Assembly: GCA_049999725.1 (NCBI GenBank)
Contig: JBNGIS010003722.1
Location: forward strand, 1 to 21,577
Length of the DNA: 21,577 nucleotides
Origin: Haplomitrium mnioides
Taxonomy: Eukaryota; Marchantiophyta; Haplomitriopsida; Calobryales
Direction: 5' to 3'
Positions 10,641 through 20,221 of this stretch are shown piece after piece. The notes below the pieces were generated by a model. That model was not told the DNA's origin and did no database searches. It saw only the letters and a list, made by a program, of their open reading frames with translations. Position numbers and translations under genes: made by a program. How positions within the stretch are numbered: the stretch's first letter is position 1; every line of letters starts with the position of its first letter.

Positions 10641-10647
10641 GTGGGAG
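10636..10647 (+). promoter_or_regulatory. Polypurine tract of the copia element
   Basis: GATGAGTGGGAG is immediately followed by TGTTGG of the 3' LTR. A GTGGGAG-type tract is usual in plant copia elements as the plus-strand primer. Confidence 0.7.
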
Positions 10648-10919
10648 TGTTGGAAATTGGCAGCTTCACAATTTGCTACTGAGGAATTGCCTGATCCTGC
10701 TCAAGAATTCCTGCAACATACTTCCTTGGTGAAGTGTGTCCCTGTAAATGTTTTTGGTTTAGCCAGTTTAGGATTCTAGCTAGTTTAGAGGCACTTTAGG
10801 GAATGGTAATTTTAGGGATAGTGCCATGTGGAGGCACCTAGTGGTGACACGTATCAAAGGAGGTGAGTCGTTTTCTCACCAAAGGTGGCATCGTGAAGTA
10901 GAGGCGACCCCCTTTTTCT
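10648..10919 (+). repeat. 3' LTR of the copia element, internally deleted and truncated
   Basis: It matches 6352-6554 of the 5' LTR, jumps to the equivalent of about 6865 (a loss of roughly 310 bp including the TATA box), continues for about 65 bp, and stops near 10919 where gypsy-derived sequence resumes. The remaining ~430 bp of the LTR are missing. At the inner deletion, CACGT occurs on the 5' side and a related CGTGT/CAAAGG on the 3' side, so short homology may have mediated it. Confidence 0.85.
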
Positions 10920-13900
10920 GAAGGACCCTGAGTTAAAGCTAGAGAGGAGGAACATCTAACCTTATCAGAAGAAGAAATGCCAAAAGTACAATGTTGGAAT
11001 GTTGCCATGTTGGATAATTTGCCTTCTGAGGCGGATGATACAGTTGATGGTCCAAGCACTGTTGTTATCCTTCCTCCACCTCCAGCCGAGTTATCTGCAG
11101 TTCAAGAAGGAATCTCCAAGGAAGATCAAATCCATTTAATTAATATCGGCATGGAAGCTGATATGAAAATGTTGAAGGTGTCTAAGGAACAGGTCGGAAA
11201 AGCACTAGAGACTTATAAAGAACTTCTAACTGAATTTCAAGATGTGTTTGCATGGAGTTATAAGGATTTGAAAGGGGTGGCTCGCGAGACATGTCAACAT
11301 CAAATCTATTTGGAGGAAAATGTGATTCCCGTTTGACAAAGACAATATCGTCTAAATCCCAATTTCTCTTTCAAAGTAAAAGAAGAAATTCAAAAATTGT
11401 TGGAAGCGGATTTTATCTTTCTAGCAAAAAATTCTTAGTGGGTGTCTCCGATGATCATTGTTCCAAAGAAGGAGGGGCAAATCTGAGTTTGCGTGGATTT
11501 TTGAAAGCTTAATGTGGTTACAAAGAAAGATTTTCACCCTATGTTGTTCATTGATAGTATTTTGGATGTGGTCGCTGGTAAAGAGTGCCATTCCTTTATG
11601 GATGGATTCAGTGGCTACAACCAAATTACAATTCATCCTGACGATCGAGCGAAGATGACATTTACCACAGATTGGGGAACTTATGCCCACAAGGTAATGC
11701 CTTTCGGTTTGTGTAGTGCACTAGCTATGTTTACAAGATTGATGATGGAAGCATTCCGTGAATATCTTTGGGTGTTCATGGAAGTCTTCTTGGATGATTT
11801 TTCTGTGCATTCTACAACGAACACTCATTTGGGATTTTTGCGGAAATGTTTGGAGAAATGCCAGAAATTTTGAATTTTTCTACATCAGAATAAATGCTAT
11901 TTTGGCTTATCCGAAGGGATACTTCTGGGTCATAAAATCTCAAAGGAGGGGATTTCCATGGATCAAGCCAAAAGAAAAGTGGTTCTAGATCTTTCAATAC
12001 CAACAAATCTGAAAGGACTCACAGAATTCTTGGGATGCGTAGGGTACTATCAAAGAATGATTGATGGGTATGTATAGATTGCGGATCCTTTGACCAAGTT
12101 GTTAAGAAAATCCGAAGATTGGAATTGGACGCAAGAATGTCAGGAATCTCTTGAGAATTTGAAACAAAGATTGAGTTCTGCATTAGTAATGGCTACTCCA
12201 TATTGGACTAAGAAGGTTTATGTTTATGTTGATACTTCTGAGACTGCCATAGGGGTGGTGTTAAGCCATAAGGGATCCAAGAAAGATGAGCATCTGATTT
12301 ACTACACTAGCAAATAATTATCCATTCCTGAACAAAATTATCATATGACGGAGAGAGAAGGTCTGGGAATGATTTATGCAGTGCAAAAAATCCAGCACTA
12401 TTTGTTAGGATATCCCTTCATTTTCCATATTGATTATAATGTGCTAAAGTATATTGTAAACAAGCCAAACTTATCTGGGAGATCGGCCAAATGGATTCTG
12501 CTATTGCAAGAATTTGAATTTGAAGTGCATGTAAGACCAGAGAAGGGTCATGCAAATGCAAACTTTTGTATCTCGTCTAGAAGGAGAGCCTGCCTTGGAT
12601 AGAGTGGATGATCAATTGGCAAATGATCACCTATTTACGGTGTCCGAAGAATCTGAATTCAAGGACATAATTGCTTATTTGCAGTATCAAGTTGTGCATG
12701 AAGGGATGAGCCTTGAAAAATGAGTTGTGTTTCAACACAAGATGTCACCTTACACGATGTATTGAGGGATCTTGTATAAATTGGAGCCAGATGAAGTGCT
12801 TCGGAGATGTGTGGATGGAGAAGATTGGAAGAAAGTGATTTTTGCTTTACATGAGAATATGGAGGGAGATCATTTTGTGACTAATAACATAGTGAAAAAG
12901 GTTTTGGAAAGTTGTTATTGGTAGCCTAAGATGAATAAGGATGTGGCAAAATTTATTAAGAGGTGTGATCCGTGCCAGCGTATCGGAAAACCCACTGCCA
13001 CTTCTCATTGGCCATTAACTCTGATTCTACCTTTGGCTTCCATTTGAAAAGTGGGGAATCAATTTTGTGGGTCTCATTCAACCAATAGCTCGATGGACTC
13101 ATAATCGTTATATTTTGGTGGCTACTGATTATGCTATGAAGTGGGCTGAAGTTGAGCCAGTGAAGCGGGACACTGCTGAGGTTGTCGCTGAGTTCTTGTT
13201 TAGTAATATTGTTAGTTGACTCGGATGTCTATTAGAGTTGGTGAGCGATCGAGGAACTCACTTTCTGAATTCTACGATTGAGACGCTTATGACAAGGTAT
13301 TTGATTAAACATCGAAAGACTACTCCATATAACCCGAGAGCTAATGGACATATTGAAAAGGTTAATGGAATCTTGTGTAAAATTCTGAATAAGATTGCAG
13401 GAGCGGATAAGATTTCTTGGAATAAGAAAGTTGTTGCGGTATTATAGGCATATCGGACCACGAAAAAGATTATGACAAAGAAAACTTCATATTTTCTAGT
13501 TTATGGGATGCATTCCATAATGTCGGTAGAGCTGGCGATTCCAACTTTTCAAATTTAGATAATTGATTGTAAATTAGTAGAGGATAGTGTTTGGGATTGA
13601 GCTCAAGAGATTATACATTTGGAAGAAGAGAGGACTCTCAGTTTGGAGGCAACAGAAGAAATTCAATAACATAAAAAATGGAAAAACGATTAGAATCTGA
13701 GGTCTACAATGATAAAAGAAGGGGAATTAGTTCTGATGTATGATTTGCATCATCAATTGTTTCTAGGGATGCTTCAAACAAGATGGGATGGTCTATATTG
13801 TATGGTACAAGTTTATGAAATGGATCAGTGTCTTTGACGACACTAGATGGAGAATCTCTTCCTACGCGCATGAATGGATATCGATTGAAGAAATACTTTT

Positions 13901-13934
13901 ACGAAGAGGATGCTTGTGAGAATGCTGCACAATA
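10920..13934 (+). pseudogene. pol of gypsy element A (RT, RNase H, integrase), degenerate
   Basis: One frame holds from about 10941 to 12565 with stops at 11334, about 11433, 11871, 12075 and 12315. It then shifts and continues to the terminal TAA near 13932. The pre-RT linker includes LLTEFQDVFAWSY. RT shows SFMDGFSGYNQ (first aspartate at 11601) and FLDD (11787-11798). RNase H shows VYVDTSETAIG, MTEREGLGMIYAV and FHIDYN. Integrase has the N-terminal His residues near 12852-12873 and CDPC (12966-12977), then the catalytic core with aspartate at 13247 (SDRGTHF) and glutamate at 13355 (HIEK), the D-35-E spacing. The first catalytic aspartate is AAT (Asn) at 13061. The C-terminus (VLMYDLH, then TLDGESLPTR) has no chromodomain. 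Protease is absent. Pol ends about 13 nt before the 3' LTR, so there is no env or extra 3' ORF. Confidence 0.92.
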
Positions 13935-13947
13935 AAGAGGAGGAACA
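13935..13947 (+). promoter_or_regulatory. Polypurine tract of gypsy element A
   Basis: AAGAGGAGGAACA directly precedes the TGTGGGG start of the 3' LTR. It primes plus-strand synthesis in an active element. Confidence 0.75.
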
Positions 13948-14516
13948 TGTGGGGTGGTTACCAACTAAAGAGTTTGGAAATGAAGGCTTTCTGAGGATTT
14001 TTGAAGCAAAAATCTCATGTCTGGAGCTAAAATGGGAGCAATCCATGTGAAATTCCTTCATTTGATAGTTATGAAGACTCATAGCAGAATCATAACTTGG
14101 CTGGGAAAAACATGATTACGGCTATTAGATACTTGAGTCCAAAGTGAATTTCAGGAGTACATCTGAAAGTGGAAGCGGACTTAGGTCAGAAGGATTTTGG
14201 ACTCTGGTAACGGGTGACTACTCTTCCAAGAGCGGATTCGGAGGTGTGCCATATTAAGTGATTACGATGTGAAGTGGCTAAACGGTTCCCTCTGAGTTGA
14301 AGAGTGTTCAATCCTGATTGTTGAGTCACCATGCCAAAGAGAGTTATTCGAGGAACAAGAGCCTCAGGTGGAAGAGTCACTACTCGACAACCTGAGCGAA
14401 AGAAATAACTATTTGAATTAGAATCTTTGCCAAAAATTCTTCAAGAAGCAACGCCTCACACTGAAGAGATGAAGGCTAAAGAAGCTAAATACAATGGATC
14501 GTTTGTGCCCACTGGG
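13948..14516 (+). repeat. 3' LTR of gypsy element A, first 569 bp only
   Basis: It aligns with 1107-1676 of the 5' LTR, including the ATG of the LTR ORF at 14331 (MPKRVI). The match ends after CCCACTGGG at 14516, where sequence of element B begins. The open frame does not continue into B. Confidence 0.85.
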
Positions 14517-14911
14517 TGTGATGCAGAGTTCTATAGGATTATTCAAAAATAAGCCTATTTGGAAAAATTTAAGGCAAAATGAGCCTGTACAGAGCTTCAG
14601 AGAAGAGAAATATTGGGGAAAAAAATCTCTTTTCTGGGAGTCTGTGGAAGATGAGAAGTCAAAATCGGATGTCAGATCAGCAAAAACTCCTTTGGATTAT
14701 CAAATATACTTTTTTGAAGTGGTTTTCAGGAACAGAACCAAAAGTCGGATTCGGAAGGCAGTCCGAAAAAGGGCTTCGGAAGAGCCAACGGTCGGATAAG
14801 TGTTCGATGTCGATTTCGAGAGGGCGCCGTCTGCTGGTTTTATGAAAGAGGGTTGTTAAACGGTTTCCTGAGAGTTTGAATTGGGTGTTGGTTTTATCAA
14901 ACAAGGGAGCC

Positions 14912-17178
14912 ATGCCAAGGAGATTGTGGAGAGTGACGAGAGCCAGTGGAGGAAGAGTTGCTACTAGGAGATCTGAGCGGAAGCATTTCCTATTCGAATC
15001 AACTGTTCCAGCGGAGATTGAAAGAATTCATGAGGAGGTAGTTCCGATTGCAAAAGAAATGCAAGCGAAGGAAATGAAGGGGGATGGAGAGTTTGTGCCT
15101 AAGGGGCCGGTGAAGAGTCCCCACCTGCTAGCAATTTCCTACCACTTGAGGAAGGTTTTGAGGAGCCGAGGGCTTTGGAACTTTGCGGGGAGGATTTGGG
15201 ATCATAACTTGCAAAGTATGATTAGCGAGGGGAACTTTGAGAGAGTGGAAGTAGTTGATAGAGAATCGGTGTTCTCCTTCCGAGGGGAATTCGTGCATTA
15301 CAATGAAGAGGCGGCAAGTAAAATTTACCATCTTCCTTAGACATATAATCCAGAAGCAAAATTGAAGCAGAATGGGCATCTTGCTTATCTGTGTCCCAAT
15401 CCATTTGTAACCAATGATGGTTACAAGATCCAAGAGATAACCGATCCCTTGTTGCAAGAATTCGTGCAAGTTTTTGCTGCAATTTTTTTTCAGCCAAAGC
15501 CCAGATATGCTACGAAGACAAATCTGTTCGTTTTGTTAAACGCATGGAGAGGGCACACCAAGGGGATGGCCCAGTTTATTTACAACAGGATTCTTACCTA
15601 TTTTTGGATCAGAGGGGAGAAGAGTCCGGTTATCTGGTATGCAACATTCATTCTACATCATATGGAAGCCAACGGAGTCTGTACTTTGGAAGAGCGGGAC
15701 TTGCTGGCAAGGGACCAGAGGACAGTTTCAGAAGAGACAATCTGGAAAAATGGAGTCCCAAGAAAGCCTGGAAGGAAACCATGGAAGATGCCTTCCATCG
15801 ATCCGATTCCGAGAGAAAGAGTGAAAATCCAAATTTCCAATTTGCCTTATCCAAAGCCGTAGAAGAGGGCTCGAACGGACTCAAAGGAAATCTGGGTGGC
15901 GAAGTCTAGTCAAGCAGGGAAGGTCTCTAAGGATACTGGAGTTTACCCCTTAGCATGTCGGAAGCCAAGAGAGGGGCAGACCATTGATATGATAGATTTG
16001 GGAGAAGGAAGTGCCAATTGGGGCAGAACATTGGAGGAGTTGGATGCCCAACGAGAGGCCCAAAAAAAGGGAGATGGAGCGGGTCCAAGTTTGGATCCTA
16101 GAAGGGATTCCATTGCAAGGTCAGCGGCGATTCCAAGAGCCCAAGAAGAAGAGCTCGATGTAGTGCTTCCGGAGGTTTGTAATGCGAGATCGGGGGAGGG
16201 TCGTTTACAGCCAGTGTTGAGTCCTATGGAGGATGAAGGCCATAATGCAGGGGAATGCCCAGTGGAGGAAGAAAGTGAAGGAAAAAATGAAGCAGAGGAA
16301 AACCTGAAAACGGCTTCGGAGGAGTCGTCGGATGAGCCTCCGCTATTGAGAAGAAAGCGGAAATGATTGAGAGAGAATTCGATACCGAGTCCGAGAACTG
16401 GGTGAGTACCTTTCAATTTTTAAAACAAAAGATTGAGATCAAGGAGGGGCGATTGGAGAAAATGATCAAAGAAGAAAGGAAGACTTTTAAGCTTCTTCGA
16501 AAGTCCTTGGCGCAATTGCAAAAAGAGAAACAGAGAGATTCCAAATAATTGGCTCAATTGGAGACGTTGCAAAAGCGGTTGCAGCATTGGAAGCGTTGTT
16601 GAAGCAAAAGGAAGAGAGCTTTTTATTTCCAGGAAGAGAAATTATTAAAGGTAGAAAATGAGCTTCACGAGGAAAGAAGGAAGAGCCAACAGCTCTTCAG
16701 AGAAAAGGTGTTGCTGGAGTCGGAAGCCTACAAATTGATCAGTGAGATGGTAGGGATGGAGGCAGAGAAGCGTAGTCACGAAGAGAAGGAAAAGGAATGG
16801 AGGCAATTATACCAAGCGCTCCAAACATCGAAATCCATCCAGGAGAATCAAGCGAATACAATGAAAATGAAGTTGGTAGAATGGCAAAGGGACACCTTGG
16901 AAAGAGAGAAACGGGAATTTTTGGAAGATCTGTTGAAATCAGCTTGCGATGCGACAGGATTGAAACAAATGTGGGACAAGGTTCAGCAGGTCCAAAATGC
17001 AACTTTGGATAGGATGGATGTAAGCATGCAAAGGCTTGTGTTTGACTTTGATGAGGCCAATCAGGAGGTATCAAACGTGCGAGAGCAATTGGTAGCTCTG
17101 GAGGAGAGGAGATACTCAGAAGTAACTTGGGATTTATTCCGAGTAAATTCTTCGAAAGAAATGTTTAAGTTACCTTAG
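14912..17178 (+). pseudogene. LTR-embedded ORF of element B, the better preserved copy (~750 codons)
   Basis: From the ATG at 14912 (MPRRLWRVTRASGGRVATRR, a very basic N-terminus) one frame runs to 16366. It is broken only by TAG at 15338-15340 and at 15860-15862, both near CAG/CAA-type codons. A net frameshift at about 16363 leads into the frame 16363-16548, and compensating slips near 16546-16640 lead to the last open stretch 16708-17178. Landmarks are KVLRSRGLWNFAGRIWDHN (about residues 85-103), DPLLQEFVQVF, FWIRGEKSPVIWYATFILHH, PLACRKPREGQTIDMIDLGE, an acidic linker (EESEGKNEAEEN), RRKRK (possible nuclear signal), and a coiled-coil C-terminus ending KLP. I cannot assign a family or reaction. 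The protein looks like a DNA/RNA-binding or scaffold type with a coiled-coil oligomerisation arm. That assignment is inference. Confidence 0.72.
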
Positions 17179-18606
17179 AGTAAAAAGTCCTTCTGTCGTT
17201 TCAAAAGTGTCGTTTGGGATAGCTTAAGTTTTGTATATGTCTCCTCATGACTTTAAATTGAGGGTTGCTTTTGCTTATTATAGAAGCGGTGGCTATTTTG
17301 TGCCATTTTATGTTAAGTAAAGAATTCATTCAAGAAGATTCCAAGTTGTGTAAAGATTGTATTCTGTCATATGATCTAGAGTAAGGAAGAGAATCTGCCT
17401 GAGCGGGAACATAAAGGAAATCTGTTCTGCATGAAGGAAAGGAACTTAATTTTATTGCCTTCTTGTTCATGTGAATGTGCGGATTGTCGTCTGGAGAAAG
17501 AAGGCAGAATTGGCTTTGAATGGATGATGTGTTAAAAATCAGCAAAGTTGCTCAAGAAGGGAGTCAACTGCAGTAGGGAGGTGTATCCCGAGCAGATCGT
17601 AGGGCCTACCTGATGGCTGAGGCGAGTAAGAGCCTTGTAGAAAATGCAAAAGGATTCAGGGAAGGAATCGGTGAGAATTAACCGTGCAGATCGACGGATC
17701 TGTGGGGTTGAGTTCCAATCGACGGATTGGGAATCACTGAGAATTTCCAATCCTTGCTCAAGGTGCAAACCTTAAATCCGAAAACCCGGCGTAACTAGCT
17801 ACGAGAGGAAGGAGAGAGAAAAGAAGAAGAATGAAGAGCCAGAGAAGCTTCTCCTTTGCTCTTGTGATTCGCAAGGGAGAAAACGGATTTCTCGGAGGAT
17901 GCGTGAGCATATATAAAACACAACTTTGGTGGAAGTGGGAATCAAAAGAGCGAACGCGGAAACATGATCAGAGGGATCCGAAACATAGGAAAGACGCGTG
18001 GCGAAAGGAGGTGTCTTAGACTAGTGGAAGTTTACGCTAGGAGTCAGAAGTTCGGATTCGGAAGGGGTCGAGGTTCAGTCCAAAGAGAGATTTCCGAAGT
18101 CCGAAGGAACGAGCGGAACGTCGATCAAGCTTCCAGGAGGAAAACAGCGTCAGACGGCTGTGTTCCGAAGTGTACAATTTGTCGGGAAGCAAGAATAGTC
18201 AGAAGAAATGTCAACAACAATGTCGCGTAGTTGTCAGGTCAACGTATGGTGGGAGGAAAGTACAAGAAAAGACAGAGAAGGACAAGGCGTTCCAACTTCC
18301 CAGTTGACTGCGGCGTCGGACTGTTGACGGAATAGGGTCAGAAGCAGAGCTTTAGAAGTGTCAGATAGAACCAGAAGCAGTGCTTTGGAATTGGTTTTTG
18401 TGGTTAATGCAATCCGATTCAAAATTCTGGAATCCAATTTGGAGCTAGGGGAAGGTGAACATGAACCCTGGATTGTCTTGAATTCTGAAAGTGAAGGTTT
18501 CTCTGAGAATTAAGACTCTTTTGTTATAAAACCACTGTCCTCCCCGAGTAAAAGAACCCAAAGAAGGGTAAATCTCAAATTGTCGGGATCACTCCTATAC
18601 TACATA
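17179..18606 (+). other. Noncoding 3' part of the element B LTR
   Basis: No gene is seen. Several blocks align with 3708-5118 of element A. A direct repetition of the core ATCGACGGAT occurs at about 17689 and 17719. It contains the TATA box at 17910. Confidence 0.6.
17910..17918 (+). promoter_or_regulatory. TATA box of the element B LTR
   Basis: TATATAAAA stands in a position shared with the decayed site of element A (4434). A start near 17945 would leave about 660 bp of R plus U5 before the PBS and place the LTR ORF entirely upstream, in U3. The ORF would then need its own promoter or be read from the 3' LTR of the genomic transcript. Confidence 0.6.
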
Positions 18607-18614
18607 CAAATTTT

Positions 18615-18632
18615 TGGCGCCATTGCCGGGGA
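18615..18632 (+). promoter_or_regulatory. Primer-binding site, tRNA-Asp type, element B
   Basis: TGGCGCCATTGCCGGGGA differs at one of 18 positions (G to A, CpG context) from the complement of the plant tRNA-Asp 3' end. The mismatch is at a different position from that in element A, so the two decayed independently from a perfect site. Confidence 0.88.
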
Positions 18633-18723
18633 GGCGAATGGTTTGGTGACACGAGAAAATAAAATTGCTTGCATAAGAATCTTGAAGAAGAATCAAGATA
18701 ATTAAGGTGACTTTCTCTGCCAT

Positions 18724-19302
18724 ATGTCTAGAGCACCATGGGATTCTAGTACTCATATGGGATCCGAGGGTAGATTGGAACGACAATTGGCTAGAGAAGA
18801 AAGGCAAAGAAGATGTCATATCCAGAGGCAAACGTGGATTGCATCGAGAAGAGCGCTAAGATTTGGTTCCCCAGTTGGAAGCGGGGAAGGGACATCGGTG
18901 CAAGACAAAGTCCGTAATATCAAAGGCAGAGCGTCTGAGTCTGAAGAGGAATCAGAAGAGGAGGTAAGATCTGTCCATTCGGAGGAAGGAGATAACCCTT
19001 CGGGGGAGTTTCCGAATTCGTTGTTCAAAGCAAGACTTTTTTCGGAGCCATCCTCGGAATCCGAAGAAAACACTCCGCTTGGATTACCGAGAGGAGGAGG
19101 AGGAGGATCTCCAGGAGGATCTCCCAGTCCAGTACAAGGACCGGCTCAAATGGCCAATCCTATCAAGACTCATCTCAAATATTTCTACTTTAGTGGAAAC
19201 AAGGGAGGAGATGCAGCAGATCTTTTCGTAGATCATTTCCATTTGGTTTCCAAAGCAAATAGAGAAGATGCATATAATAATCGGCTTTGGATTTTACCAT
19301 GA
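18724..19302 (+). pseudogene. gag of gypsy element B, N-terminal part only
   Basis: The open frame from MSRAPWDSS encodes the basic arginine-rich start (ERQLAREERQRRCHIQRQ), an acidic serine/glutamate linker, a glycine-rich stretch (GGGGGSPGGSPSP) and the beginning of the gag core (LKYFYFSGNKGGDAADLFVD). At RLWILP the homology with element A stops, and a chance TGA at 19300 closes the frame. The remaining ~300 residues, including the capsid core, are missing. The start is chosen because the same ATG context (CATATGTCTAGA) occurs in A at 5345. In an active element the product would form the particle that packages element RNA. Confidence 0.8.
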
Positions 19303-19688
19303 ACAACTGCTACTTTGAACCAGGAACCGCTACTGAGTTCCTGTTTCACTTAGCAGTCAAATTTTTTTCTTCGAAGATTTGTCATTAAAAAACATCAAAT
19401 TTAAGACTTAAATCTTCTTTTTCGAAAAAAAATTTGTTTTTTATGAACAAAAAATGTATTTTTTCATTTAGATTGTATTTCAAATATTTTTTTAAGAAAG
19501 AAAACTTAAAAAACAAACATTTTGGTTATTCGAATATTTTGAAAAAACTTGACACTATTGTGAATAAATTAAATTCAACGAAAAGGAAATAAAATATATA
19601 TCTTTCGGTAGAAAAAAAGTACAGGAAAACGTAAATGTCTATTTGGGTAAGGACTTTAAACCTGACTTTGAGCATTGTAGCCAACAAA
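19303..19688. other. AT-rich stretch without gene
   Basis: Strongly A/T-rich with homopolymer runs and stops in all frames. A short perfect stem (CAGGAAC at 19321, GTTCCTG at 19337) lies right next to the broken end of element B. No RNA gene or terminal repeat is recognised. Confidence 0.5.
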
Positions 19689-20021
19689 GTCTATGCAAGC
19701 ATAGACTGCAAACCAGAACCGTAAAGCCTATGCATGCATAGACTCTGAACAAGAATCCTAAATCCTCTGCGTGCTTAGACTCTAAACAAGAACAACAAAG
19801 CCATGCACGCATGGACTTTCAACTAGAATCCTACATCCAAAACACGCTTGGTGTCTAAAGAAGAATCCTACAGCCTATGCAAGCATAGACATTGAACAAG
19901 AACCCTTTGACCAACGGGTGCAAGGACTCTGAACAACAACCGTACAACTTAAGCGTGCAGGGAAACTGAACAAGAACTACAAAGCCTTAATGCGCAAAGA
20001 CACTAAACAATGTGCAAAGAC
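19689..20021. repeat. ~37-bp tandem repeat with a palindromic core, about nine units
   Basis: Cores of the form CTATGCAAGCATAG, each followed by an ACTCTGAACAAGAATCCTA-like spacer, begin at about 19689, 19727, 19764, 19800, 19840, 19873, 19910, 19948 and 19985, a spacing of 35-40 bp. Several cores are perfect hairpins: GTCTATGC-AA-GCATAGAC at 19689 and CTATGCATGCATAG at 19728. In the 19800 unit both arms changed together (CCATGC-AC-GCATGG). A further copy with the CCATGC...GCATGG arms lies at 21551, on the other side of the methyltransferase relic. Confidence 0.8.
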
Positions 20022-20221
20022 TCCAAATTATTCTAAGATTAGAAATTGAGTTCAAACCATTCTTGGACTATCAAAAAGGTCAACTTATTCTCAGGGGAAA
20101 TAAATCGAATCTTGATGAAAAGACTTGTAGTAGATTGAAAGAGCAACAAGATGAAACTTTTGCAAAAAATGATTTGGAAAAAATAAAATTTATTACTGCT
20201 GCAAATTGTACAAAGATGTCC
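20022..20221 (+). other. Short coding-like stretch of unknown nature
   Basis: Plus-strand frame 20012-20260 reads like protein (EFKPFLDYQKGQLILRG, then LKEQQDETFAKNDLEKI), but it starts within the tandem repeat and has no recognised domain. It sits just downstream of the minus-strand methyltransferase relic and overlaps its last codons, so it may equally be chance. No other gene is seen here. Confidence 0.25.

Larger units (their letters stand above)
6352..10919 (+). mobile_element. Ty1/copia LTR retrotransposon nested in element A, degenerate
   Basis: Matching LTR starts (TGTTGGAAATTGGCAGC) occur at 6352 and 10648. Between them are gag with a zinc knuckle, then integrase, RT with YVDD, and RNase H, which is the copia order with integrase before RT. 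On the left it interrupts the gypsy gag region. On the right, gypsy sequence leading into RT resumes right after the shortened 3' LTR. The shared LTR portions agree at about 95% by eye, so it is younger than element A. Its total length is about 4.6 kb. The 3' LTR lost its end together with part of the host element, so no target-site duplication can be seen. Pol is full of stops and frameshifts, so the element is inactive. Confidence 0.92.
1107..14516 (+). mobile_element. Ty3/gypsy LTR retrotransposon A (Tat/Athila type), degenerate, interrupted twice
   Basis: Direct repeats begin with TGTGGGGTGG at 1107 and 13948. A tRNA-Asp-type PBS lies at 5127 and a purine tract sits directly before 13948. 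Gag is at 5347-6351, and RT, RNase H and integrase follow in that order (10977-13934), which is the Ty3/gypsy gene order. The RT signature (FLDD, KKDFHPMLFID) and the integrase tail (LDGESLPTRMNGYRLKKYF), with no chromodomain, fit the non-chromoviral Tat/Athila branch. The PBS type is also the one used by Athila-like elements. A copia element occupies 6352-10919, and element B breaks the 3' LTR at 14516. Protease sequence was not found and was probably lost at the copia junction. No target-site duplication can be checked because the 3' LTR end is not in the window. Many stops and frameshifts make the element inactive. Confidence 0.9.
14517..18606 (+). repeat. 5' LTR of gypsy element B (~4.09 kb)
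   Basis: The left end is TG at 14517. The right end is inferred from CA dinucleotides at 18603-18608, a few bases before the PBS. The first ~330 bp (14517-14850) are not obviously alignable with the U3 start of element A, whereas the sequence from about 14852 on (GTTAAACGGTTTCCTGAG and onwards) is. It contains the LTR ORF (14912-17178) and a noncoding 3' part (17179-18606). No second copy lies in the window, so the ends are less secure than in A. Confidence 0.65.
14517..19298 (+). mobile_element. Ty3/gypsy element B, a diverged relative inserted in A's 3' LTR; 3' part missing
   Basis: It carries an LTR ORF, a noncoding LTR part with TATA box, a PBS and a gag start in the same order and spacing as element A, at roughly 70-75% identity by eye in coding parts. 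Its left end is set at TGTGATGC (14517), the point where the similarity of A's 3' LTR to its 5' LTR stops. The resulting LTR length (~4.09 kb) agrees with A (~4.0 kb). Homology to A ends at about 19298 within gag, and unrelated AT-rich DNA follows. The missing gag end, pol and 3' LTR were lost by deletion or rearrangement, because the rest of A's LTR does not reappear. Confidence 0.8.

Noticed and set aside
13700-13934. Chromodomain at the integrase C-terminus
   Set aside because: The segment reads as the ordinary Tat/Athila integrase tail (LDGESLPTR) and ends too early for a chromodomain.
13935-14516. Possible env or extra 3' ORF of the gypsy element
   Set aside because: Pol ends about 13 nt before the LTR, and the short frames here belong to the LTR.
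15943-16416. Minus-strand open frame of 157 codons opposite the LTR ORF of element B
   Set aside because: Serine/leucine-rich shadow of the acidic linker on the plus strand.
19689-20021. CRISPR-like array (regular repeat with hairpin core)
   Set aside because: The DNA is plant nuclear, spacers are similar to each other and not unique, units are degenerate, and no cas genes exist. It is a tandem repeat.
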